The notes beneath the pieces were generated by a model that was not told where the DNA came from, searched no databases, and saw only the letters and a program-made list of their open reading frames with translations. Of a stretch of 64,000 nt of DNA, positions 15,991 through 24,937 are shown piece by piece (the stretch's first letter is position 1; every line of letters begins with the position of its first letter). The DNA is from Chitinophagaceae bacterium. Lineage in GTDB: Bacteria > Bacteroidota > Bacteroidia > Chitinophagales > Chitinophagaceae. The stretch covers positions 231,440-295,439 of the forward strand of contig JAHBTL010000003.1 of assembly GCA_019638615.1 (NCBI GenBank), read 5' to 3'. A program made the position numbers and the translations under genes.

Positions 15991-17085
15991 ATGATTTTAG
16001 GAATTACAGGACTGGTAATGCTCTTGCTGCTGGCAGGTTTTCTTTTTATGCGGCACCCGATGTTCGGCAGGCTGCCTGAAGGAGCAAGATTAGAACGCAT
16101 AAAGCAATCTCCGAATTATAAGGACGGGGTATTTCAGAACCAGTCTCCCACACGAATGCTTATAAGCAATAAGTCTAAGCCCAGGGCGTTGTGGGATTTT
16201 CTTTTTATCAGGGCTAAAGACCTTAGGCCATCAGGAAGGCTTCCGGCGATCAAAACCGATTTAAAAAAGCTGGCTCCCGGTGAAGATGTTTTGATCTGGA
16301 TGGGACATTCATCACTGTATCTCCAGGTCAACGGTAAGCGGATAGCAATAGACCCTGTGCTGGTTGCTGCTTCTCCTGTTCCTTTTGTGAATAAGGCCTT
16401 TGCCGGAACGAACATCTATCGGCCTGAAGATTTACCCGATCCGGATTATCTCATCCTTACACACGACCATTGGGATCACCTGGATTATAACACCATGCTC
16501 AACCTGAAAAACCGGACGGGAAAAGTGATCTGCCCTTTGGGAGTAGGAGCGCACCTGGAATATTGGGGATTTGACCCGGCCACCATTATCGAGCTGGACT
16601 GGAATGAACACATCCGGTTAAACGGAGGCATTACACTCACGGCTTTGCCTGCCCGTCATTTTTCAGGAAGAGGATTGAGTTCCAATCATTCGCTTTGGAC
16701 AGGATATATGCTGCAAAGCGCCCTGGGAAATATTTATTTATCGGGCGACTCAGGCTATGATACGCATTTCAAAAAAATCAAAGCGCAATTCGGAACGATT
16801 GATTTTGCCATTATGGAAAACGGGCAGTACAATGAAGAGTGGAAATATATTCACATCATGCCGGAAGATTTAGTAAAAGCCATTGAAGAGCTGCAGCCCC
16901 GCCGGTTAATGACCATTCACCATTCAAAATTTGCTTTAGGAAGACACTCCTGGTATGAGCCGATGCAGAAAATAGAACAGGCTTCCAGGGAGCATTCTTT
17001 TAATTTGATCACCCCTATGATCGGGGAACCTGTTATGCTGAAAGACAGCGCACAGGCTTTTACAAAATGGTGGGAGCGAGGATAG
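15991..17085 (+). CDS. Membrane-anchored metallo-beta-lactamase-fold hydrolase (UlaG/NAPE-PLD-like)
   Basis: 364 residues. One N-terminal membrane helix (ITGLVMLLLLAGFLFM) is followed by a metallo-beta-lactamase fold: WMGHSSLYL, the zinc motif THDHWDHLD, the second metal site LPARHFSGRG, the bridging Asp in LSGDSGYD and the last His in TIHHSKFAL. The order matches the NAPE-PLD/UlaG branch, which cleaves phosphodiesters or lactones. The anchor suggests it faces the periplasm. The substrate is not known. It ends just before heptad array 2. Confidence 0.88.
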   Translation: MILGITGLVMLLLLAGFLFMRHPMFGRLPEGARLERIKQSPNYKDGVFQNQSPTRMLISNKSKPRALWDFLFIRAKDLRPSGRLPAIKTDLKKLAPGEDVLIWMGHSSLYLQVNGKRIAIDPVLVAASPVPFVNKAFAGTNIYRPEDLPDPDYLILTHDHWDHLDYNTMLNLKNRTGKVICPLGVGAHLEYWGFDPATIIELDWNEHIRLNGGITLTALPARHFSGRGLSSNHSLWTGYMLQSALGNIYLSGDSGYDTHFKKIKAQFGTIDFAIMENGQYNEEWKYIHIMPEDLVKAIEELQPRRLMTIHHSKFALGRHSWYEPMQKIEQASREHSFNLITPMIGEPVMLKDSAQAFTKWWERG

Positions 17086-17088
17086 CTA

Positions 17089-17228
17089 TATTTGCGGTTT
17101 ATGGTTTTTTGTTTGAGGTTTGGGGGTTATCGTTGTTGGAATTTGATATTTGAGATAATATACAACCTGAAACCTGCAGCTTGTAACTATAAACCACTGA
17201 TTGCTGAAAGCTGATAGCCGACAGCCCA
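17089..17228. repeat. Heptad array 2 (20 x 7 bp)
   Basis: Twenty 7-bp words in one register start four bases after the stop of the hydrolase gene: GGTTTAT/GGTTTTT/TGTTTGA/GGTTTGG, then GGAATTT/GATATTT, then CCTGAAA/CCTGCAG/CTTGTAA/CTATAAA and finally TTGCTGA/AAGCTGA/TAGCCGA/CAGCCCA. T-rich words precede their A-rich complements. Confidence 0.75.
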
Positions 17229-17590
17229 TAGCAAAGTGATTGGAAAGAAAAACGAAAACAATTTGAGTATGTATGCAACCAATCTGTATCGGGCTGCGTC
17301 AAAGTATATGCGCGTGAAATAATAAACCTTATAAGACCCTGTGAAGTCACACTGTAATCCATCCTACCTCTTCTCCGTTCCTTGCCGGCTTTGTTTCTTT
17401 CGTCTCATAAGTTCCCTTGTTAAATAATTACGGACTAAGCTATAGAGAGATGTGTTTCAATTGATTGAGGCCGGTTAACGGCGTAGGATGCCTGCAATGC
17501 GAAGCCACGTTTTAAGAAAATATTTTACCCCTGACCCTGACGCACAATGTCCAATATCAGTGAAAAGCCATTGAATTCGTACCTGCTTTT
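17229..17590. other. Intergenic stretch, nothing recognised
   Basis: About 360 bases of ordinary composition with no open frame of note, no clear hairpin and no repeat of sequences elsewhere in the window. Confidence 0.5.
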
Positions 17591-18154
17591 TTATCCATAC
17601 ACAGTATCCATAATACTTATGTTATTGGTAAGGTTGAATGTACCGTTGTTGGTTAAACCGGTGTTTAAATTACCACTGCTCCAGTTTACAGTTCCACTGA
17701 TGGTAAGTAAATTTCCGCCCCGTATTTCCCCGCCTGTTTGATCTAAAGTGATAGTAGCCGCGAGGTTTAAAGCTGTATTTAAAATAAATGTGTTGTTGTT
17801 GCGTAAAACGCCGTTTCCGCTAAGCTGGCTGCCGGTATTGTAATTAAAAGTATTATTGTTTACCAGTGCAGTGCCGGCTGCTATGTTGAATTTCCCGGTG
17901 TTGGTAAGTGCACTGTTTTGTGAGGGTACGGTGATGGTGGTAATGCCTGTACCATTTTGTTTAGTGAATGTACCATTGTTGTTGAAGATGTTTGTTCCGG
18001 TCCAGTTAGCCAGGCTGTTATTTCCGTTAGCAGCCATGGCAGCGCCGGAATTGTTATTAAAAGTAGCGCCAAAGAAATAGATTTCGCCGCTATTCCAATT
18101 AAAGGTAGCGTTGTTATTGAATACAGGATCGGGGTTAGCGTCATTAAAAAGCAT
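17591..18154 (-). pseudogene. Asn-rich beta-helix fragment of a surface protein
   Basis: 187 codons made of irregular repeats in which GTF, NNN, NWSSG and NNGTFN recur (for example GTVNWSSGNLNTGLTNNGTF), the pattern of right-handed beta-helix adhesins exported by Bacteroidota. No signal peptide precedes it and no type IX sorting domain follows; the frame just starts at an ATG 25 bases after the serine hydrolase stop and ends in MDTVYG. It therefore looks like an internal piece of a much larger secreted protein left after deletion. A genuine short protein is less likely. Confidence 0.6.
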
Positions 18155-18179
18155 TGTTAAATTAGGGAAAAATATTGTA

Positions 18180-19310
18180 TTACAAGCTTTCCCCCCACTT
18201 TATTAATTTCAATACCTCCAACGGTATATTATTTACCTTTTCATCCCTTTTCTCCCCAAGCCGAACGATTACCATATTTTTTGACGGAATACAGATAATG
18301 TATTGCCCGAGTATGCCACGGGCATAAAAAATTTCCTGCTCACCGGGAATGATCCACCATTGATAGCCGTAGTAATTGCAGGGCTTCCCGGCATCGTCAT
18401 TGATCATACAGGGGGTAATGGACGCCTTACAATAAGCGCTGTCTATTACAGGAATACCGTTTACTTTTCCGCTGTCGAGCATCAGTTGTCCCAAACGTGC
18501 AAAATCCCGGGCATTGGTATTGAAGCAACAATAAGCTTTTTCGTGACCACCGGGTTGATCAATGCTCCATAGCGCGGCGTGTTCCGCACCGAGCGGCTTC
18601 CATAATTTTTCAGAGGCGTATTCGCTCAACGATTTTCCGGTGGCTTTTTCAACAACCAGTCCCAGCAATTGTGTATCGCCGCTTTTATAGCGGTGTAAAG
18701 TACCCGGAGGTTGTATAATGTTTACAGACGTAGCTGTTTTATATACATCGTACCCGTAATACAATTGGGTAGTAACCGAAAAAGGATTGGCATAACTTTC
18801 ATTCCAGTCGCTGCCGCTGCTCATGGTGAGCAGGTCAACAATACGCATTTTAGCCTTTTCTCCTGCTGCAAATTCCGGAAGGTATTTGCCAACCATGTCG
18901 TTGACCGAACCGATCTTACCCTCATGTATTGCCGCGCCAATAAGCAAGGCGGTAATGCTTTTGGCAACCGAAAACGAATTGGAAATCGAACTGTCGCTGT
19001 ACCCGCTCCAGTACTTCTCAACCAGTATCTCCCGGTTTTGAATAACCAGCAAACCAACTGTTTTTAATGTTGAGAGATAATTGTCCAGTGTGTCCGGCAA
19101 ATGGTTGGTATACTGTTCAGACAGCCGCCATGCAACGGGTGATCCGTTGGCAACTGTATTGTTGTCGAAAATGGTATAGTCATCTATCCCGGCAAAATTA
19201 TATATCACTGCTTTGTACAGGTACCGGTAACCGGTAACGAACGGAAGTATTAATAAAAGCAACACTGCAAATATTACAGGCTTGCGGTACGATGTTTTAC
19301 TTTTTTTCAT
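18180..19310 (-). CDS. Serine hydrolase, class C beta-lactamase fold
   Basis: 376 residues with an N-terminal membrane anchor (about 10-28). The nucleophile motif SVAK is at 114-117 (NSFSVAKSITALL); the Tyr motif is YKSGDTQLLG, in the form seen in 6-aminohexanoate-oligomer hydrolases rather than YAN of true beta-lactamases; the third motif region is ARGILGQYI. Such enzymes act on esters or small amides on the periplasmic side. The gene is divergent from the 2-hydroxyacid dehydrogenase gene with a 70-base gap. A beta-lactam target is unlikely from the motif form. Confidence 0.88.
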   Translation of the reverse strand: MKKSKTSYRKPVIFAVLLLLILPFVTGYRYLYKAVIYNFAGIDDYTIFDNNTVANGSPVAWRLSEQYTNHLPDTLDNYLSTLKTVGLLVIQNREILVEKYWSGYSDSSISNSFSVAKSITALLIGAAIHEGKIGSVNDMVGKYLPEFAAGEKAKMRIVDLLTMSSGSDWNESYANPFSVTTQLYYGYDVYKTATSVNIIQPPGTLHRYKSGDTQLLGLVVEKATGKSLSEYASEKLWKPLGAEHAALWSIDQPGGHEKAYCCFNTNARDFARLGQLMLDSGKVNGIPVIDSAYCKASITPCMINDDAGKPCNYYGYQWWIIPGEQEIFYARGILGQYIICIPSKNMVIVRLGEKRDEKVNNIPLEVLKLIKWGESL

Positions 19311-19380
19311 GCTACCTTGTAAGGGTTAGGGTAAACGTGCTTATTTTCGGACATCTAAGATAATTTAAAAATTATAAGAC

Positions 19381-20343
19381 ATGCGTATTGTTATTCTGGA
19401 CGGGTATACCATCAATCCCGGCGATTTGAACTGGAAGGCATTTGAACAATTAGGCGATTTACAGGTATATGACAGAACGCCTGTTGAGCAGGTAACCGAA
19501 CGGGCTGCCGGTGCGGAAATACTGTTGACCAATAAAACAAAGATAACTGCCGCTGTTATCAACGCATTGCCATCGTTGAAATATATTGGCGAATTGGCTA
19601 CCGGTTTTGACAATGTGGATATAAAAGCTGCGGCGGAAAGAGGTATTCCTGTTTGCAATGTGCCGGGGTATAGTACTTTATCGGTTGCGCAGCTTACCAT
19701 GGCATTGATTCTTGAGCTGATCTATAAAACCGGTAAACGTTCTGATGAAGCAAGAGAAGGCGGATGGGCCAGGAGCAAAGATTTTTGTTATGGTCATGCC
19801 GGATTATTTGAGCTGCAGGGAAAAACCCTTGCATTGATCGGGCTTGGCCAGATTGGAGCCGCAGTTGCAAAACTGGGTATGGCATTTGGCATGAAGGTTA
19901 TCGCATCTGTTCGCAATCCATCAAAATACACTATTGAAGGAGTAAGCTTTGTGAGCCGTGAAGCATGTTTTAGCCAGGCTGATTTTTTAAGCCTGCATTG
20001 TCCGCTGACTGATGACACGAGGCAAATGGTAAATGCCTCATTGATCAATACTATGAAGCCTTCAGCGTATATCATCAATACCGCCCGCGGCGCATTGATC
20101 AATGAAAAGGAGCTTGCGGAAGCTTTAAATAACAAACGCATAGCCGGTGCGGCATTGGATGTATTATCGGCCGAGCCTCCCGCTGCAGATAACCCGCTAT
20201 TGAAAGCTGATGACTGTATCATTATGCCGCATATTGCCTGGGCAACGAAAGAAGCAAGGGAAAGGCTGTTGGATGAATCTGTCAAAAATATCGAGGCTTT
20301 TTTGAAAGGGGATAAGAGGAATGTAGTGAATAGCCCCTCCTGA
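19381..20343 (+). CDS. D-2-hydroxyacid dehydrogenase
   Basis: 320 residues with the standard two-domain layout: the substrate domain flanks a Rossmann domain with the NAD motif GLGQIGAAVAKLGMAFG. Catalytic Arg lies in NTARGALINEKEL, Glu in DVLSAEPPAAD and His in MPHIAWAT. Glycerate/hydroxypyruvate reductases have this arrangement and length; the natural substrate cannot be fixed. Its stop codon is inside a small CCCTCC/GGGAGG hairpin (20335-20360), which is followed by heptad array 3. Confidence 0.92.
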   Translation: MRIVILDGYTINPGDLNWKAFEQLGDLQVYDRTPVEQVTERAAGAEILLTNKTKITAAVINALPSLKYIGELATGFDNVDIKAAAERGIPVCNVPGYSTLSVAQLTMALILELIYKTGKRSDEAREGGWARSKDFCYGHAGLFELQGKTLALIGLGQIGAAVAKLGMAFGMKVIASVRNPSKYTIEGVSFVSREACFSQADFLSLHCPLTDDTRQMVNASLINTMKPSAYIINTARGALINEKELAEALNNKRIAGAALDVLSAEPPAADNPLLKADDCIIMPHIAWATKEARERLLDESVKNIEAFLKGDKRNVVNSPS

Positions 20344-20374
20344 CCTTCTCGTAAGGGAGGAAAATTCCATCTGT

Positions 20375-20507
20375 GGGCTATCAGTTACAGGTTGCAAGTT
20401 GCAGGTTTCAGGAAATTTGTGATTTGATGGCTGTTGCGAGTTGCAGGTTACAAGTTTTAGGTTTCTGGAACTATAAACTTCAAACCAGAAACAATAAATA
20501 ATAACAC
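20375..20507. repeat. Heptad array 3 (19 x 7 bp)
   Basis: Words AGGTTGC, AAGTTGC, AGGTTTC, GAGTTGC, AGGTTAC in the left part and ATAAACT, TCAAACC, AGAAACA, ATAAATA in the right part, all in one 7-bp register. The array ends one base before the ATG of the HigA-like gene, so it fills the place where a toxin gene or promoter would be expected. Confidence 0.8.
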
Positions 20508-20508
20508 C

Positions 20509-20885
20509 ATGAAGAATAAAATCAATTCCAGGCAGGACTATCATGAAACGATGGCTGCTGTTTATAAATTAATGGATAAAGGAGAAGCGAACTTATTTGC
20601 TGCTGAACAAAAAAAATCGCAGCAATGTCTGTTGCAGCGGAGAAATATGAAGACGAAGTGTTAGGACTTAGTCCAACGAAAGTACCAGGAACGATTGCTG
20701 AGGCCATTGAATTGAAGATGTTTGAAAATAAAATGACACAGGCGAAGCTGGCACCTGAAATTGGTATCGGGCAATCAAAGATTTCAGAAATTTTAAGCGG
20801 TAAGCGTAAGCCGGATATTTCGTTTCTAAAAGGAGTACGTAAAATATTAAAGATTGATGCTGATTTCTTATTGGATCATGCATAA
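20509..20885 (+). pseudogene. HigA-like antitoxin with a -1 frameshift at an A8 run
   Basis: The first frame (MKNKINSRQDYHETMAAVYK onward) gives the usual N-terminal part of this antitoxin family up to base 20616. A second frame, open from before 20625, gives the rest: MSVAAEKYEDEVLGLSPTKV, then the helix-turn-helix MTQAKLAPEIGIGQSKISEI with LSGKRKPDISFLKGV. Joining them by a -1 shift at the run of eight A's (20609-20616) gives one normal-length protein of about 125 residues. The run could be a slippery site (A AAA AAA), a real deletion or a base-calling error. No HigB toxin gene is next to it; the upstream space is heptad array 3. If only the 86-residue frame from 20625 is made, it still holds the DNA-binding domain. 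Confidence 0.7.
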
Positions 20886-20896
20886 GTCTCGTGGCG

Positions 20897-21057
20897 GTTG
20901 TGAGCTGCAAGTTCCAGGTTACAGGCACAGTTAACCATAAATAAAAAATCCTGTCATGGCTGACAGCCGATAGCTGATCACTTTCTCAACTATAAACTAC
21001 AAACTACAAACATTAATTGCTCAAAGCTGATAGCCGACGGCTGAAAGCTAAAAGCTT
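20897..21057. repeat. Heptad array 4 (23 x 7 bp)
   Basis: Between the antitoxin and the ABC-F gene. Words run GTTGTGA, GCTGCAA, GTTCCAG, GTTACAG, then CTGACAG, CCGATAG, then AACTATA, AACTACA, AACTACA, and last AAAGCTG, ATAGCCG, ACGGCTG, AAAGCTA, in a single register. Confidence 0.75.
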
Positions 21058-21062
21058 GTCAT

Positions 21063-21070
21063 TATCTTTG
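21063..21070 (+). promoter_or_regulatory. -7 box of the ABC-F gene, near-leaderless
   Basis: TATCTTTG matches TAnnTTTG and ends four bases before the ATG at 21075, so the mRNA would begin at or next to the start codon. No -33 box is seen in the heptad array upstream. Confidence 0.5.
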
Positions 21071-21074
21071 CTCC

Positions 21075-22967
21075 ATGCATTATGTTTCAGCGGAGCATCT
21101 CGGAAAGTCGTATGGGATCAAACCTCTTTTCAAAAATTTATCTTTTCATATAGAAGAAGGCGATAAAATTGCCATTGTTGCCCGCAATGGTTATGGTAAG
21201 TCTACTTTATTAAAGATCATTGCCGGCAAAGAAGTGCCGGAGGATGGAAAGCTATGGATCCATAAGGATGTAACGGTTGCATTGTTTGAACAGGAACCGG
21301 AGTTTGTGGAAGACCTCAGCATACTTGATAATATCTTTCACCACGATCATCCTGTTATCAATGCCATCAAGCAGTATGAAGCTGCCTGCGATTCGGATGA
21401 CGAGGAGCTGATGGGCAAAGCCCTTGTGCAGATGGATGAGCTGGGCACCTGGGATTTTGACAGCAAAGTAAAGCAGATACTGGGTAAGCTGAATATTCAC
21501 CAGCTTCAGCAAAAAGCGGGTACGCTTTCAGGTGGCCAAAGAAAGCGGGTAGCGCTTGCGCGGACATTGATTGATATTGGCTTTGAGCATAAGCATGTAT
21601 TGCTGATCATGGATGAGCCTACCAACCACCTGGATGTGGAAACGGTGGAATGGCTGGAACATTACCTGAACCAGGAAAATGTGACTTTATTGCTGGTGAC
21701 CCACGACCGTTATTTCCTGGACGCCGTGTGTGATGAAATATGGGAGCTTGAGGGAAGTAATTTGTATGTTCACAAAGGGGATTATGAAAATTATATAGAA
21801 AAGAAAGCTGCCCGTATAGAACAGGAGTCATCCAGCATAGATAAGGCAAAGAATCTTTACCGGAAAGAGCTGGAATGGATGCGCAAGCAGCCTAAAGCAA
21901 GAACAACCAAGTCAAAGAGCAGGATAGATGCATTTACGGATGTGGAAGCGAAAGCGAAGGAAAAAATTACCGACAGCCAGATCCAGCTGCAGGTGAAGAT
22001 GAGCCGCCTGGGTGGTAAAGTAGCGGAGTTGAAAAAAGTATACAAATCATTTGGCGATCTTGTTATCATGAAAGGATTTGATTATACATTTTCAAAAGGG
22101 GAGCGGATAGGAGTGGTAGGAAAAAACGGGGCAGGGAAGTCTACTTTTTTGAACATGTTACTGGGCAGGGAGCCTGCAGGCAGCGGCAAGATCAATATCG
22201 GCGATACCGTGGTGTTCGGCTATTATTCTCAACAGGGACTGGAAGTAAAGGAGGATATGCGGGTGATAGAATATGTGAAAAACATTGCTGAAAATTTTCC
22301 TTTGGCAAATGGCGGATCTTTAAGCGCCGCGCAGTTTTTGCAGTTGTTTTTATTTGAGCCCGATCAGCAGTATACCTATATATCAAAGTTGAGCGGAGGG
22401 GAAAAGAAGCGTTTGTTGTTGTTGTCAATTTTGTTTCGCAACCCCAACTTCCTGATACTGGATGAACCAACCAATGATCTTGATCTTCCTACCTTAGGAG
22501 TGCTGGAAAATTTTTTAGGCGATTACCAGGGCTGTCTTATCATTGTTTCGCACGACCGGTATTTTATGGACAGGCTGACCGACCACCTTTTTGTTTTTGA
22601 AGGCAACGGGAATATCCGCGATTTCCCCGGCAACTATACCCGGTACCGGATATCGAAAAAAGACCAGGAGGATAAAAAGGAAACAGAAAATGAGAAAACA
22701 AAGACGGCTGTTGTAAAGCCGGCCGCGGAAACAACGCAAACGATTGAAAAAAGGAAGCCATCCTATAAGGAGAAAAGAGAGTTTGAGCTATTGCAGAAAG
22801 AAATAGCGGATCTTGAAAAAGAGAAACAGGAAATACATATCCTTTTGGGCGATGGCACACTCCCTTACGACCAGTTGCAAAAATACTCGTCCCGTATTGG
22901 AGAAATAAGCTCAATGCTTGATGAAAAAGAAATGCGCTGGCTGGAGCTGAGCGAGCTGATGGAATAA
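21075..22967 (+). CDS. ABC-F family ATPase, Uup-like
   Basis: 630 residues with two ABC domains on one chain and no membrane segments, the ABC-F layout. Domain 1 has NGYGKSTLL, LSGGQRKRVALA and MDEPTNHLD; domain 2 has GKNGAGKSTFL, LSGGEKKRLLLL and LDEPTNDLD. The linker EWMRKQPKARTTKSKSRIDA and the charged C-terminal coiled coil (about 545-630) are those of Uup-like members, which act on ribosomes or on ribosome-associated intermediates. It sits alone between heptad array 4 and a short gap. Confidence 0.92.
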   Translation: MHYVSAEHLGKSYGIKPLFKNLSFHIEEGDKIAIVARNGYGKSTLLKIIAGKEVPEDGKLWIHKDVTVALFEQEPEFVEDLSILDNIFHHDHPVINAIKQYEAACDSDDEELMGKALVQMDELGTWDFDSKVKQILGKLNIHQLQQKAGTLSGGQRKRVALARTLIDIGFEHKHVLLIMDEPTNHLDVETVEWLEHYLNQENVTLLLVTHDRYFLDAVCDEIWELEGSNLYVHKGDYENYIEKKAARIEQESSSIDKAKNLYRKELEWMRKQPKARTTKSKSRIDAFTDVEAKAKEKITDSQIQLQVKMSRLGGKVAELKKVYKSFGDLVIMKGFDYTFSKGERIGVVGKNGAGKSTFLNMLLGREPAGSGKINIGDTVVFGYYSQQGLEVKEDMRVIEYVKNIAENFPLANGGSLSAAQFLQLFLFEPDQQYTYISKLSGGEKKRLLLLSILFRNPNFLILDEPTNDLDLPTLGVLENFLGDYQGCLIIVSHDRYFMDRLTDHLFVFEGNGNIRDFPGNYTRYRISKKDQEDKKETENEKTKTAVVKPAAETTQTIEKRKPSYKEKREFELLQKEIADLEKEKQEIHILLGDGTLPYDQLQKYSSRIGEISSMLDEKEMRWLELSELME

Positions 22968-23005
22968 GATAATATCATCGTTCACTTTTTTAATAACGTT
23001 TCAAC

Positions 23006-23956
23006 ATGTTGTTCTTTTTACGTACATCCATTGGTAATGCTTTTGTATGCGCTGTAATTGTGTTTGCTTTGTTTGTTTCCTGCAACACACCCCAGAAAAG
23101 CGAAAAAGAGCTGGCAGGCAATTTCCCCCGCGAACTGGTTCATTTCATGCCCTGGAAAAACAATCCGGTGTTTGCGGGTACCGGCGCCTCTACATGGGAT
23201 AGCCTGATCCGCGAAAGGGGGTATATACTCAAAGAAGACAGCGCTTATTATTTATGGTACACCGGATATAACAGCGAAGACCAAACGAAATTTCTCGGAC
23301 TGGCAACTTCCCCTGATGGACTGAACTGGACGCGGTATCCCGGCAATCCCATTCATACTGCCCAATGGGTAGAAGATATGAGTGTAATTAAGGTGGATGG
23401 TGTATACTATATGTTCGCCGAGGGAAAGGATGATGTGGCGCATATCCTTACTTCTACCGATAAAATACACTGGACAGAGCAAGGCGATATTGATATAAGA
23501 AAAGTTGACGGAGCAGCTATAGATAAAGGACCCTACGGAACGCCTGCGGTGTGGCGGGAAAACGATACCTGGTATTTGTTTTATGAACGCGGCGACCTGG
23601 GCATATGGCTGGCAACATCCCAAGACATGAAAATATGGACGAATGTACAGGATGACCCTGTAATTGAAATGGGACCGGAAGCATATGACCGGTTTGCAGT
23701 TGCCATGAACCAGGTAATTAAATACAACGGAAAATATTACGGGTATTACCATGCTTCGGCTTTTAAAGACTGGAGCGAGTGGTCTACCAATGTGGCTGTT
23801 TCAAACGACCTGCTGCATTGGGAAAAGTACCCCGGTAATCCAATTATGGGTAATAACACATCCAGCGGTATATTGGTAAACGACGGGGAGCAATATCGTT
23901 TGTATACCATGCATCCGCAGGTGAATGTATATTTTCCCGTGAAAGATTCACTATAG
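23006..23956 (+). CDS. Five-bladed beta-propeller glycosidase-like lipoprotein
   Basis: 316 residues with a lipoprotein signal (hydrophobic 8-24, Cys in LFVSCNT). The mature part repeats the propeller pattern of GH43/GH32/GH130-like families: SAYYLWYTGYN with LGLATSPDGLNW, DGVYYMFAEGKDDVAHILTS, TWYLFYERGDLGIWLATSQD and GKYYGYYHASAFKDW. Each blade ends in Asp/Trp motifs such as SPDGLNW and SNDLLHW. A sugar-cleaving or -binding role at the cell surface is likely; I cannot assign catalytic residues or the family number with certainty. It is followed by heptad array 5. Confidence 0.8.
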   Translation: MLFFLRTSIGNAFVCAVIVFALFVSCNTPQKSEKELAGNFPRELVHFMPWKNNPVFAGTGASTWDSLIRERGYILKEDSAYYLWYTGYNSEDQTKFLGLATSPDGLNWTRYPGNPIHTAQWVEDMSVIKVDGVYYMFAEGKDDVAHILTSTDKIHWTEQGDIDIRKVDGAAIDKGPYGTPAVWRENDTWYLFYERGDLGIWLATSQDMKIWTNVQDDPVIEMGPEAYDRFAVAMNQVIKYNGKYYGYYHASAFKDWSEWSTNVAVSNDLLHWEKYPGNPIMGNNTSSGILVNDGEQYRLYTMHPQVNVYFPVKDSL

Positions 23957-23973
23957 AGCAGGTTATGCGTCTA

Positions 23974-24064
23974 TGGTTTGAGGTTTATAGTTTAGGGTCT
24001 AACTTAACTTCAAACAATAAACCAGAAACAATAAACGATAAACAAGCTGACAGCTCACGGCTCT
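23974..24064. repeat. Heptad array 5 (13 x 7 bp)
   Basis: TGGTTTG, AGGTTTA, TAGTTTA, then TTCAAAC, AATAAAC, CAGAAAC, AATAAAC, GATAAAC, then AAGCTGA, CAGCTCA, CGGCTCT. It ends two bases before the stop codon of the convergent esterase gene. Confidence 0.8.
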
Positions 24065-24066
24065 AA

Positions 24067-24933
24067 TCACTCCACATTGGCTTCGAGAAAGGCTTTTATT
24101 TTGGCGAAGGAATCCAAAAGATTGTCGCCTGTCCATCCATGCGCTTCGCCAGGGTAAAAAACCAATTGATGGATTACATTGTTTTCCTGCAGCTTTTCAA
24201 TCAGCAGATCGGCCTGCGAGGGTGGTACCAACGGATCTGCACCGCCCTGCAGTACTATGGTGGGAGGGCTTTGCGCGGTGATGAATTTAACGGGGCTCGA
24301 TTGGGCGTAAATCTCAGGATCGGCTTCATAGCTTTTACCGGTTACGCTTAACAATATCAGTTGCTGTACAGCGCTCAGGTTGCCAAAAACAGTAAGGTCT
24401 GTGGGACCAAAAAAATCTACAATTGCTTTTATATACTTTTCGGGATCGTTCTTGTATCCATGTAATAAAGCAAGGTGCGCACCTGCGCTAAAGCCTGTAA
24501 GCACCATATCTTTTGCAATATGAAACTCGTCACTGTTCTCAGCCAAAAAATTAATGGCAGCTTTTACGTCGTTTTCCTGTGCAGGAAAAAGATGGGTAGT
24601 GCCGTTTGACGCAAGCCGGTAGTTAATGTTGGCAATGGCATACCCGGGAAAATATTTTTTTATTTCGGGTATGGCAACGGTAAGATCGGCCTTACTGCCT
24701 CCGGTCCACCCGCCCCCGTGTATCAGCACGATCGTTTTGGTGCGGTCATTCCTGCCAGCAGGCAGGTAGATATCCATTTTTTGCTGTTGATCTGTTCCAT
24801 AAGCGGTGTCAATAATAGATATTTCCGCCAGCGGCATATCAGGGTTGATATCATTGCCGTTTTCTTTTTTGCAACCGGCAGCTATAAACATCAGCAGCGT
24901 AATAAAGCCCAGTACCTGAATGCTCAGCTTCAT
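24067..24933 (-). CDS. Alpha/beta-hydrolase esterase, lipoprotein
   Basis: 288 residues. Lipoprotein signal with AAGC and lipidated Cys21. The fold is an esterase/lipase of the BD-FAE kind: the oxyanion motif HGGGWTGGSK, the nucleophile elbow GFSAGAH with Ser149, the acid in GGADPLVPPSQAD and the His in GEAHGW. It would hydrolyse esters in the periplasm or at the outer membrane, for example acetyl groups on polysaccharides. The gene lies between heptad arrays 5 and 6 and is read in the same direction as the GLPGLI gene. Confidence 0.9.
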   Translation of the reverse strand: MKLSIQVLGFITLLMFIAAGCKKENGNDINPDMPLAEISIIDTAYGTDQQQKMDIYLPAGRNDRTKTIVLIHGGGWTGGSKADLTVAIPEIKKYFPGYAIANINYRLASNGTTHLFPAQENDVKAAINFLAENSDEFHIAKDMVLTGFSAGAHLALLHGYKNDPEKYIKAIVDFFGPTDLTVFGNLSAVQQLILLSVTGKSYEADPEIYAQSSPVKFITAQSPPTIVLQGGADPLVPPSQADLLIEKLQENNVIHQLVFYPGEAHGWTGDNLLDSFAKIKAFLEANVE

Positions 24934-24937
24934 ATAT

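Noticed and set aside
18180-19310. True class C beta-lactamase (resistance gene)
   Set aside because: The Tyr motif is YKSGD rather than YAN and the KTG motif is missing; it fits esterase/amidase-like relatives.
20335-20360. Terminator after the 2-hydroxyacid dehydrogenase gene
   Set aside because: The stem CCCTCC/GGGAGG is only six base pairs, contains the stop codon and has no T-run behind it.
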